Source of the DNA: Promethearchaeota archaeon | GTDB taxonomy: Archaea > Asgardarchaeota > Lokiarchaeia > Sigynarchaeales > SOKP01 | Assembly: GCA_019057975.1 (NCBI GenBank) | Contig: JAHLWJ010000244.1 | Span: 1-6,816, forward strand | Direction: 5' to 3' | DNA length: 6,816 nt | In this document: positions 1 to 6,047 of the stretch, in pieces | Numbering within the stretch: the first letter of the stretch is position 1 | Layout of the letters: the number at the start of each line of letters is the position of its first letter | The notes under the pieces: model-generated | Seen by the model: only the letters and a program-made list of their open reading frames with translations | Told to the model about the DNA's origin: nothing | Databases searched by the model: none | Program-made: the position numbers and the translations under genes

Positions 1-57
1 ATGGATACTCTTGTAGATCCTAACCTTGAAAAACGCTTTAAAGAATTTAGTAAATAA
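1..57 (+). CDS. 3' end of an upstream gene (partial)
   Basis: The first frame reads MDTLVDPNLEKRFKEFSK and then stops at TAA (55-57). The residue mix is charged and amphipathic, like the last helix of a real protein, and unlike the Phe/Ile/Lys/Tyr-rich translations of the AT-rich DNA that follows. The ATG at position 1 may be an internal methionine, because the gene probably starts before the window. No family can be named from 18 residues. The gene would converge on the TetR gene. Confidence is limited by the short length. Confidence 0.45.
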   Translation: MDTLVDPNLEKRFKEFSK

Positions 58-83
58 TTTGAAAAGATACTTTAAATACAAAA

Positions 84-102
84 TTTTCTTATTTCTTTTT
101 TA
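84..102 (+). terminator. T-rich tract after the upstream gene
   Basis: A pyrimidine tract consisting almost only of T, with a run of six T at 96-101, begins 27 bases after the TAA at 55-57. Archaeal transcription commonly stops at such oligo-T tracts without a hairpin, and I see no clear stem before it. The rest of the 58-237 gap holds nothing else I can support as a gene. In AT-rich DNA such tracts also occur by chance. Confidence 0.3.
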
Positions 103-199
103 TTATAAAATAGCTTGTATTACTATAAATAAATCAATTTCTTTAGTTTTCTATATAACTTATCCAAAGCTCTTGCCAAAATTCTTAATAATCAATTTT

Positions 200-233
200 A
201 AAAATAGTATAATAGTGTAAAATTATAATTTTA
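200..233 (-). terminator. Palindrome plus T-run after the TetR gene
   Basis: Read on the minus strand, the TetR stop codon (240-238) is followed at once by a perfect 16-bp palindrome, TAAAATTATAATTTTA (233-218). A run of five T follows at 204-200. This could end the regulator transcript, by T-run termination in an archaeon or as a weak hairpin. The palindrome is purely A/T and so only weakly stable as RNA, which keeps confidence low. Confidence 0.3.
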
Positions 234-237
234 ACAA

Positions 238-819
238 CTACTCACTGGTTAATAGGCCCTTAATCATTATTAATAATATATCTACCAATTCCTCATCCGT
301 TCCATAAAAATTTTCAAAAATTACATGCGTATATATAAGACTATTTATAACTCTTCCAGCAATAGAAAATAATTTCTCAGGTTCCTTAATATTTGGATAA
401 AATTTTAAGATCACATCAGTAAATTGCTTCTTAAAACGAGTTTCTTGGGATGTCATAAGACTCTCTAAATCGTTCATAACTTTTTTGTTTGTAAATAATT
501 CTATTTCAAATCCCTTTATTATTGGTGCAAATTGGCGATATTGCTCTATTAATTTTAGTAAATAATCGCTTAGTATTTTTGGATCGCTTAATTCTCCAAT
601 CTTAGAAAAATCAAAAGTTTCTATAAATTTATTACCATATGAAAGAATTATTTCATATAATATTGATAATTTGCCATTTGGAAAGTGGTGGTATAATGTT
701 CCAACACTCATTTCTGCTTTTCTAGCTATTTCTCTTGCGCTAATTGCATTATACCCTTTATTTACGATTAATTCTTCAGCAACTTGTTTAATTTTATCCT
801 TACCTTCAATAGGACTCAT
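238..819 (-). CDS. TetR/AcrR-family transcriptional regulator
   Basis: This 193-residue protein has the usual size and layout of TetR repressors. Residues 1-60 form the DNA-binding domain: a first helix (KDKIKQVAEELIVNKGYNA), then the helix-turn-helix at about 27-46 (SAREIARKAEMSVGTLYHHF), then a helix running from the FPNGK turn. Residues from about 75 on are a variable, mostly helical ligand-binding and dimerisation domain, whose ligand cannot be predicted. The ATG at 819-817 is the only sensible start, since the frame upstream has no ATG before a stop at 852-850. No good ribosome binding site precedes it. The gene diverges from a large ABC exporter, and the region between them holds two matching palindromes. 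By family precedent it probably represses both itself and the exporter until a small ligand binds. Confidence 0.93.
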   Translation of the reverse strand: MSPIEGKDKIKQVAEELIVNKGYNAISAREIARKAEMSVGTLYHHFPNGKLSILYEIILSYGNKFIETFDFSKIGELSDPKILSDYLLKLIEQYRQFAPIIKGFEIELFTNKKVMNDLESLMTSQETRFKKQFTDVILKFYPNIKEPEKLFSIAGRVINSLIYTHVIFENFYGTDEELVDILLIMIKGLLTSE

Positions 820-874
820 TTTTTTAAGAGCGTGAATAATTATCCATATTTATTATAGTACTAAGTTATAAGTT

Positions 875-884
875 TTATTTAAAT
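875..884 (-). promoter_or_regulatory. Likely TATA box of the TetR gene
   Basis: On the minus strand the sequence ATTTAAATAA is a strong match to an archaeal TATA box. Start of transcription would be expected about 25 bases downstream, near 850-856, leaving a leader of some 30-35 bases before the ATG at 819. The palindrome at 885-905 directly abuts its upstream edge, where TFB would bind, so a bound repressor should block initiation. A TATAAT hexamer at 857-852 would be a bacterial -10 alternative, but no good -35 element lies 17 bases upstream of it. Confidence 0.5.
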
Positions 885-905
885 TTGTCGAACACTGATC
901 GACAA
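885..905. promoter_or_regulatory. Probable TetR operator 1
   Basis: The two arms TTGTCGA and TCGACAA are exact inverted complements separated by seven bases, and the centre CA-c-TG continues the symmetry. Only one of the ten base pairs of the 21-bp site fails to match. It shares the core TCGA-N-CA-N-TGATCGA with the site at 936-954. A G/C-containing palindrome of this quality stands out in the surrounding A/T-rich DNA and has the size of a typical TetR dimer site. It touches the putative TATA box of the regulator gene. Confidence 0.75.
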
Positions 906-935
906 GTTTTTATGTTTTATTTAATGATTCATATT

Positions 936-954
936 AATCGAGCAATGATCGATT
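936..954. promoter_or_regulatory. Probable TetR operator 2
   Basis: AATCGA (936-941) and TCGATT (949-954) are inverted complements around the centre CA-a-TG, with one mismatched pair among nine. The 15-base core at 938-952 differs from the core of the first site (888-902) at only two positions, and both are in the N places. The centres, at 895 and 945, are exactly 50 bp apart. This site is nearer the permease gene, with its edge 72 bp before the TTG start, and is the natural operator for the exporter operon. Confidence 0.72.
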
Positions 955-970
955 TAATCAATATTTTTTC

Positions 971-985
971 TAAAAAATAGTATAC
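971..985 (+). promoter_or_regulatory. Candidate TATA-like box for the exporter operon
   Basis: TAAAAAATAGTATAC lies 17 bases right of operator 2. If it acts as a TATA box, transcription would begin near 1000, giving a leader of roughly 25-30 bases before the TTG at 1027. It overlaps a small inverted repeat, ATTTTTT-ct-AAAAAAT (963-978). A rival is the TTTATTTAA at 916-924, which would place the start near 944, inside operator 2. The sequence alone does not decide between them. Confidence 0.3.
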
Positions 986-1005
986 ATTAGTAAATTAAAC
1001 ATACA

Positions 1006-1015
1006 AGGATTGGGG
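1006..1015 (+). promoter_or_regulatory. Purine-rich ribosome binding site for the permease
   Basis: AGGATTGGGG ends 11 bases before the TTG at 1027. It is an imperfect Shine-Dalgarno-like match, and I see no better one near this start. It supports, weakly, a non-ATG start at 1027. Confidence 0.3.
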
Positions 1016-1026
1016 TAATTAAGAAT

Positions 1027-4000
1027 TTGGGTGTAATACTAAGGATCGCATTACGAAATATGAAAAGACGTAAAGTACGCTATATTTTAACGACAATTAC
1101 ACTTGTCATTAGCGTCGCCTTGTTTGGGGGTGTAATGATCGTCTCGGATTCATTCGAGATAATGATGTTAGGCACAATAGATCAACAAATGGGCACAGCA
1201 GACATTCTCATTAAACCTGCAAATAGTACTGATGGTTGGTTTGATCCCAGTGAAATTGAAGATGAAATTGGAGATATACAACACGTTGATTCGCTAGCTT
1301 TCAGAATCTCTGGTTTCAATCTTTATATTAGCGCAACAAACGCTGGAAATCAAGTAGATAACAGTACTAGAACCGAGATATATGGCATTGATCATCAAGA
1401 TCCAGATGAAGGTAAATTAGGTGCGAATCCATATATCGTAGATTCAGTCGGAAATGGAGAATCGGTTGAGAAACTTCTTGAATATATTGATCCAATTAAC
1501 AATGAAAAAGTTTTAGTTATTTCGGAAACATTAAAGATCCAATTAAGGAAAGATCTTGAAGCAGGTGATAGTGTATGGATTTATCCTGTAAATGGATCAG
1601 AGTTAGGGTACAACCCTTTAGATACAGGAACATGGCTTGAATATACTGTAGTTGCTATCATACGAGACATTGGCGAAGGACGCGATTTTGATTCAGAATC
1701 ATTAGGTTTTTCAACAAATATAGGGGGACCAGGGATATTTGCAAATATTAATAATACACATGAACTTGTAGATGGTACTAAAGATCATTCCGGTGAATTT
1801 AATTTAGGAGTTGTGGGTGTTGACGATATATACAGCGTTTCATCAGTTACCGAAGAAATTTCAACATATCTAGATTCACTTAATGATGATAGAGATTGGA
1901 GAGCCAAAGATTTAAAATCAGACGATTTAGAGATGATAGAAACTACAATGAGTACGATGAGTACTATGTTCTTGATGTTTGGGGTTATTGCATTAATACT
2001 TTCAGTTATTTTGATGATGAATATCTTTAACATAATTAAAAAAGAACAAGAGTACGAAACAGGAATGTTTCAAGCAATAGGAGCATCTAAATCTGAAACA
2101 TTTAAGATGTTCTTAACTCAAGGTACAGTAATGGGGGTAATTGGAACGTCAATTGGAACACTCCTTTCGTTACTAATATCGCAGGTAATCTTTACAGTAA
2201 CCATTGAGGGAATTAAGGGTATAACATCGCAATTAGGTGGATTTGCAATTTCGGAGTTTCAAATTGTTTTATATCCATCAACTTTGATACTTACATTTAT
2301 AATAGGACTAATTTCTTGCCTTATCGCTTCAATTTACCCTAGTTGGAAAGCAACTAGAAAACCAATTATAGAATGTTTAAATCCAATCGAAAAAAAGACT
2401 AAAAGGGAGAAAAAGCATTATTGGAGAAGACTACTTTTCTTTCTTTTAGGAATTTTGGTTATTGTCTATGGTTTTTGGCTCACATTTTCATCTTCTGGAA
2501 CAGCCGAGTTTGATTTTAGTGGAGCTGGACTACCTGGAGGAAGTGACACTATGATAACATCGATGTTTTCCCCTATATTAATCTTATTCGGGATTATTTG
2601 GATAATAGCTCTTAGCATAAAACCATTTAATAAAATCTTTGTATTCTTGTTTTCTTTCTATCTTCGGAAGACAAGATTATTAACTGAAAAGAATATATTA
2701 CGACATCGGAAGAGAACGACTCTTACTTTTGTAATGATCGCTTTGACAACTAGCTTTCTTATAGGAATGAGCGTTATGATGGATTCTATAAGCGCAGGGG
2801 TGTTTACTACTGTTGATGGCTTTATGGGTGCGGATATTCGAGTATATACATTTAATACTCCCCAAGATTTTGAAGATGGGTTAATAATCCAGACAGGAAT
2901 AGAAGATGTTATGGGTGTAAGTCATCAAAATGTACAAGTTCAAATAGAAAGTGACTGGATTGGCCATAGCTTACGTGATACTGAATATAATAGCACTATT
3001 ACCATAAATGTATTAGACACAGCTAAGGTTAAAAAACATCTGACTACGATTATAAATTCCCCTAGTACAATGACTCTTGGTGCAATGATGGATGAAATCA
3101 AAGATGGTAATAATATTATTATAGATGAAAATTTTGCTGATGATTATAGCATTGAAGTAGGCGAAGAAATATCTGTAAAATTTTCCCTAGGTCTTAGCTA
3201 TGCAAATTTAACTGCAATTCTTAATGCTAATGATTATAATGCACAAGAAGATACTATTGTAGTAAATATGAGTGTTATAGCGATAATTAGTAGTCTTCAA
3301 GGATTTTCATCTCTTGATATCCTTGGATTTCAAAGCGAAGGTAAAACTTATAACATGTTTATATCTTGGGAGAGTTATGGGGAAATTGCAAATAAAAACC
3401 TACCTGGTGGAGGAACTGATATGGTATTCAGACAATTAACGCAAACTGGGAATCCAATGTTAGATTTGGTTCAGGCTAATTGGTTTAATTTCTCGACTGT
3501 TGAAAATATACTTGATAGCATTAACGGAATTGATTACTATACAACAAGAATGGATTATCTTACACTTACATCATTTAACGCCTCAATACTTGACTATACA
3601 ACCTCGGTCACAGGAATTCATACAAATTCAAGCGGAAAACTAAAATCTGATTCTTATTTTGGAAATAATATTCTTGTTAACAAAAGTTCTGGATTTCCTG
3701 GAGAAACAATGGAAGAGCTTCTAAACACTACGCAATATGTATGTGTAGTTGATGAAACATTCATGAAGCTCAATCCTACAATACAAATTGGTGATAATAT
3801 AACTATTTTTCCACAAGAATTTATATTAGATAACATTTACGCAGGAAATTTTCCATATATTACGGCAATTGATTTGAATAATTATTCCGCAGTATCAGGT
3901 AGTACAGCTGATTTATTACTCTCTGATGATATATACCTATCAATTGTGAGTAACCAGGAGTGGCTTGCGTTTAATCTTACAACAAGTTTGCTTACACCAA

Positions 4001-5187
4001 ATATTTATAAGGCTGTCAATGTTACAATTGAAACATCAGTAAATTCTACTGTTGATGAGCTTGATTTGGAAGCATTTAATATTTACACTGATACATTTGA
4101 AAAATTAGGCTCCATAAATAACATTGTTGAAGCAAATAATTCTTTTACTTTCGATTTAAACCACTATTATGTTGATCCAATGAATAATATCAAATTAAGA
4201 ATAGTAGGTCATAATTCCACCTTTAATAATAACTATAATTTAACAATTGATAGTCTAAAATTTGGAGTAGCTAGATCCTCTTATACACTAAATACCTCAA
4301 CATGGCCAAAATTTGAAATCATTGGAATTATAGAAGCACCCACATTATATAATACCGAAAAATACAATTGGTTTGCTGGTTTTGAAACGGGTTATGATAT
4401 TAGTGGAAATTCAATCTATTTAAATTACGAAAAAACCAGAAATGTTGTATATCCTGATTCTAGAGGATCCAATTATTCTAATGATGTGATAACTTCGGTG
4501 TTGGTTCACTGTGATCACCCTGAAAATATATCAACTTATAAAGACTTGTTATTGCAAGATCTCTACATCACGGCAGGGGGAGATTGGTCAATTTTAGATA
4601 TCAAAAGCTTTTATCTTGCAATTAGGACTAATGTTTATGACTGGTTTGCTTGGGTAGAAGAAGGAGTAAACGATGAAGATGTTTCAGAAGAATTAATTAA
4701 TTTCATCCAAGATCGAGGTTATCTTGTTCTATTTTCGTTTACCAAATCTTTTGTTATTTCCAGTTTTAGTACTATAATTAATTTAATGAGCTTCATAATG
4801 TATGGATTGCTTATCTTTTCTATAATAATAGCCATGATTGGCCTTACTTTACACAGTTTACTTACAACAATGGCACGCAGAAGAGAGATTGGAATGCTGA
4901 GGTCGATAGGTCTAAGTAAAAAAGGCGTGATACGATCAATTTCTGGCGAAACATTAATTTTAGCTCTTCTGGGTGTAATTACCGGTATATTTGGGGGGTT
5001 AATTCAGGGGTCTCTAATGGTCAACGCGATGCCCACAGGAGGATTCCTTACGGTTACGTGGACGATACCTTGGTTAATGATTTTTAGTGTTGTAGCAATA
5101 GTTTTAACTACTGTAATTCTGGGCTCACGATATCCGGCAAAATGGGCAGCAAACCTGAATATAATAGACGCGGTGAGAACACGGTGA
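1027..5187 (+). CDS. Giant FtsX/MacB-type ABC exporter permease
   Basis: This 1386-residue membrane protein holds two FtsX modules in one chain. I see about ten membrane segments: 19-39, 314-337, 362-392, 416-438, 467-487, 513-531, 565-587, 1254-1276, 1308-1332 and 1348-1367. The basic KRRKVR before the first puts the N-terminus inside. Each module has the cytoplasmic family motif after its second helix: ETGMFQAIGAS (345-355) and REIGMLRSIGLS (1286-1297). The outside loops are about 270 and 650 residues; family core domains are usually near 200. Three stretches look like the MacB core strand-turn-strand motif (160-186, 694-719, 903-928). Residues 968-1083 resemble an inserted beta-sandwich. 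TTG at 1027 is preferred because it keeps the conserved ALRNMKRRK start; the first ATG (1060) would cut it, and the frame upstream stops at 991. LolCDE/MacB-type relatives move lipids, peptides or drugs, or work mechanically across the membrane. The substrate here is unknown. Confidence 0.9.
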   Translation: MGVILRIALRNMKRRKVRYILTTITLVISVALFGGVMIVSDSFEIMMLGTIDQQMGTADILIKPANSTDGWFDPSEIEDEIGDIQHVDSLAFRISGFNLYISATNAGNQVDNSTRTEIYGIDHQDPDEGKLGANPYIVDSVGNGESVEKLLEYIDPINNEKVLVISETLKIQLRKDLEAGDSVWIYPVNGSELGYNPLDTGTWLEYTVVAIIRDIGEGRDFDSESLGFSTNIGGPGIFANINNTHELVDGTKDHSGEFNLGVVGVDDIYSVSSVTEEISTYLDSLNDDRDWRAKDLKSDDLEMIETTMSTMSTMFLMFGVIALILSVILMMNIFNIIKKEQEYETGMFQAIGASKSETFKMFLTQGTVMGVIGTSIGTLLSLLISQVIFTVTIEGIKGITSQLGGFAISEFQIVLYPSTLILTFIIGLISCLIASIYPSWKATRKPIIECLNPIEKKTKREKKHYWRRLLFFLLGILVIVYGFWLTFSSSGTAEFDFSGAGLPGGSDTMITSMFSPILILFGIIWIIALSIKPFNKIFVFLFSFYLRKTRLLTEKNILRHRKRTTLTFVMIALTTSFLIGMSVMMDSISAGVFTTVDGFMGADIRVYTFNTPQDFEDGLIIQTGIEDVMGVSHQNVQVQIESDWIGHSLRDTEYNSTITINVLDTAKVKKHLTTIINSPSTMTLGAMMDEIKDGNNIIIDENFADDYSIEVGEEISVKFSLGLSYANLTAILNANDYNAQEDTIVVNMSVIAIISSLQGFSSLDILGFQSEGKTYNMFISWESYGEIANKNLPGGGTDMVFRQLTQTGNPMLDLVQANWFNFSTVENILDSINGIDYYTTRMDYLTLTSFNASILDYTTSVTGIHTNSSGKLKSDSYFGNNILVNKSSGFPGETMEELLNTTQYVCVVDETFMKLNPTIQIGDNITIFPQEFILDNIYAGNFPYITAIDLNNYSAVSGSTADLLLSDDIYLSIVSNQEWLAFNLTTSLLTPNIYKAVNVTIETSVNSTVDELDLEAFNIYTDTFEKLGSINNIVEANNSFTFDLNHYYVDPMNNIKLRIVGHNSTFNNNYNLTIDSLKFGVARSSYTLNTSTWPKFEIIGIIEAPTLYNTEKYNWFAGFETGYDISGNSIYLNYEKTRNVVYPDSRGSNYSNDVITSVLVHCDHPENISTYKDLLLQDLYITAGGDWSILDIKSFYLAIRTNVYDWFAWVEEGVNDEDVSEELINFIQDRGYLVLFSFTKSFVISSFSTIINLMSFIMYGLLIFSIIIAMIGLTLHSLLTTMARRREIGMLRSIGLSKKGVIRSISGETLILALLGVITGIFGGLIQGSLMVNAMPTGGFLTVTWTIPWLMIFSVVAIVLTTVILGSRYPAKWAANLNIIDAVRTR

Positions 5188-5252
5188 TTGATTTAAATAA
5201 ACTTGAAGAGGTTCTAAAGGTGTCAATTAATGAAAAGAGTGAAGAAAAGTGA
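5184..5252 (+). CDS. Possible 22-codon micro-ORF linking permease and ATPase
   Basis: A GTG at 5184 overlaps the permease stop TGA as GTGA and opens 22 codons. They end at TGA 5250-5252, which in turn overlaps the GTG start of the ATPase, again as GTGA. A strong ribosome binding site, GGTGAG (5172-5177), sits 6-7 bases before the start. The peptide begins IDLNKLEEVLKVSI and ends NEKSEEK. It would be an amphipathic helix with Leu spaced three to four apart, then a charged tail. It may be a real micro-protein or a coupling leader. It may also be a former N-terminal extension of the ATPase now split off by a frameshift, since the second ATPase also has a helical N-terminal extension. Its short length makes chance possible, though two GTGA overlaps plus a good binding site are unusual. 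Confidence 0.35.
   Translation: MIDLNKLEEVLKVSINEKSEEK
5191..5200 (+). promoter_or_regulatory. Internal TATA-like box before the ATPase gene
   Basis: ATTTAAATAA here is identical to the putative TATA box of the TetR gene on the other strand (884-875). If used, transcripts would begin near 5220 and serve the ATPase genes alone. No operator palindrome lies beside it, so such a promoter would escape the regulator. It may be only AT-rich chance sequence, or simply codons of the micro-ORF. Confidence 0.2.
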
Positions 5253-6031
5253 GGATGAATAAAGAAAAAAAAGCAACGGCAAAAGCAATTAGAATTGATC
5301 CCAATATAGTTCTGATTGTAAAAGATCTCACCAAAACTTACACTATTGGTAATTCCACAATCACAGCTCTGAACAAAGTTAATCTTACAATTAGGAAAGG
5401 TGAATTTATTGCCATTGTAGGTCCATCTGGTTCGGGGAAAACAACTTTGATAAATTGCTTAGGTGCACTTGATTACCCAGATTCAGGTAAGATTATATAC
5501 AATGTTAATGCTGAAGGAATGGGACTTGATATAATGCTAATGACCAACAAGCAACACAAAAAAATGCGATTGAAAAAGATTGGACTAATTTTTCAATTCT
5601 ATAATCTTTTTCCAATTCTTACAGCATATGAGAATGTGGAACTTCCCATGGTTTTAGATAAAAAGGATTCGAATTTTCGAAAAGAAAAAGTTATTAATCT
5701 TTTAAAGCGGGTTGGATTAGAGGAAAGGATGGAACACCTTCCAACCCAGATGTCTGGTGGAGAGCAACAGAGAGTCACGATAGCAAGGGCTTTAGTTAAC
5801 GATCCCCTTATCATTCTTGCCGATGAACCTACTGGTGAGCTTGACACTGAAACAACAACCAAAATTATAAAAATTTTCCTTAGTTTAAAGAGTACTGGGG
5901 AATCAATTATAATGGTTACCCATAATAGAAGAATTGCAGAAGTAGCAGATAGAATTATAACGCTTACTGATGGAGAATTTATTAGTGAAAAAATTGGAGG
6001 AATGCCAATTGAAGAAATTTATAAATCCTAA
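5249..6031 (+). CDS. ABC transporter ATP-binding protein, MacB/LolD type
   Basis: This 260-residue cytoplasmic ATPase would power the permease before it. All catalytic motifs are present: Walker A GPSGSGKTT (58-66), Q-loop Q116 in FQFYNLFP, signature MSGGEQQR (168-175, with Met for the usual Leu), Walker B LIILADEP (187-194), D-loop GELD (196-199) and switch histidine H225. The stretch IFQFYNLFPILTAYENVELPM is typical of ATPases that partner FtsX-like permeases. Between the first strands and the helical domain (84-104) it has a slightly longer loop than its paralogue downstream. The start is either GTG 5249, which overlaps the micro-ORF stop, or ATG 5255 two codons later; both lack a strong binding site of their own. 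A second tiny ORF (ATG 5230 to TAA 5262, ten codons, with AAAGGTG before it) also runs across this start in another frame. Confidence 0.95.
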   Translation: MRMNKEKKATAKAIRIDPNIVLIVKDLTKTYTIGNSTITALNKVNLTIRKGEFIAIVGPSGSGKTTLINCLGALDYPDSGKIIYNVNAEGMGLDIMLMTNKQHKKMRLKKIGLIFQFYNLFPILTAYENVELPMVLDKKDSNFRKEKVINLLKRVGLEERMEHLPTQMSGGEQQRVTIARALVNDPLIILADEPTGELDTETTTKIIKIFLSLKSTGESIIMVTHNRRIAEVADRIITLTDGEFISEKIGGMPIEEIYKS

Positions 6032-6034
6032 CTT

Positions 6035-6040
6035 GGAGGT
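6035..6040 (+). promoter_or_regulatory. Strong ribosome binding site of the second ATPase
   Basis: GGAGGT lies 7 bases before the ATG at 6048 and 3 bases after the stop of the first ATPase. This is the best Shine-Dalgarno match I noticed in the window and it fixes the start of the last gene. Confidence 0.75.
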
Positions 6041-6047
6041 ATAAGAA

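Larger units (their letters stand above)
872..924. repeat. Direct repeat of GTTTTATTTAA flanking operator 1
   Basis: The 11-mer GTTTTATTTAA occurs at 872-882 and again at 914-924, in the same orientation and 42 bp apart. Each copy lies just left of one operator, with 5 bases between copy and core on the left and 13 on the right. The left copy, read on the minus strand, overlaps the putative TATA box of the regulator. The second copy could be an alternative TATA-like box on either strand. Chance is possible in such AT-rich DNA. Confidence 0.4.

Noticed and set aside
26..220. A 64-codon TTG-started frame on the + strand
   Set aside because: It overlaps the more protein-like tail at 1-57 in another frame, has no ribosome binding site, and its Phe/Ile/Lys/Tyr/Asn-rich translation is what AT-rich noncoding DNA gives.
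822..847. A seven-codon upstream ORF (MDNYSRS) in the regulator leader on the minus strand
   Set aside because: It is very short, out of frame with the regulator, and has no ribosome binding site; it is expected by chance.
1948..1968. Tandem ATGAGTAC-type repeat encoding MSTMSTM
   Set aside because: It has only two short copies inside a coding region just before a membrane helix; there is no sign of a variable repeat tract.
1785..2033. An 82-codon minus-strand frame
   Set aside because: It is antisense to the well-supported permease, shows no family motif, and is a shadow of its codon pattern.
3654..3836. A 60-codon minus-strand frame
   Set aside because: It lies antisense inside the permease outside loop and has no recognisable features or start signals.
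5245..5272. A-runs near the first ATPase start as evidence of a pseudogene
   Set aside because: The ATPase frame after the runs is intact with all motifs, so only the N-terminal extension could be affected; this is kept as an alternative under the micro-ORF instead.
5599..5862. An 87-codon minus-strand frame
   Set aside because: It is antisense to the conserved signature and Walker B region of the first ATPase, a common place for shadow frames.
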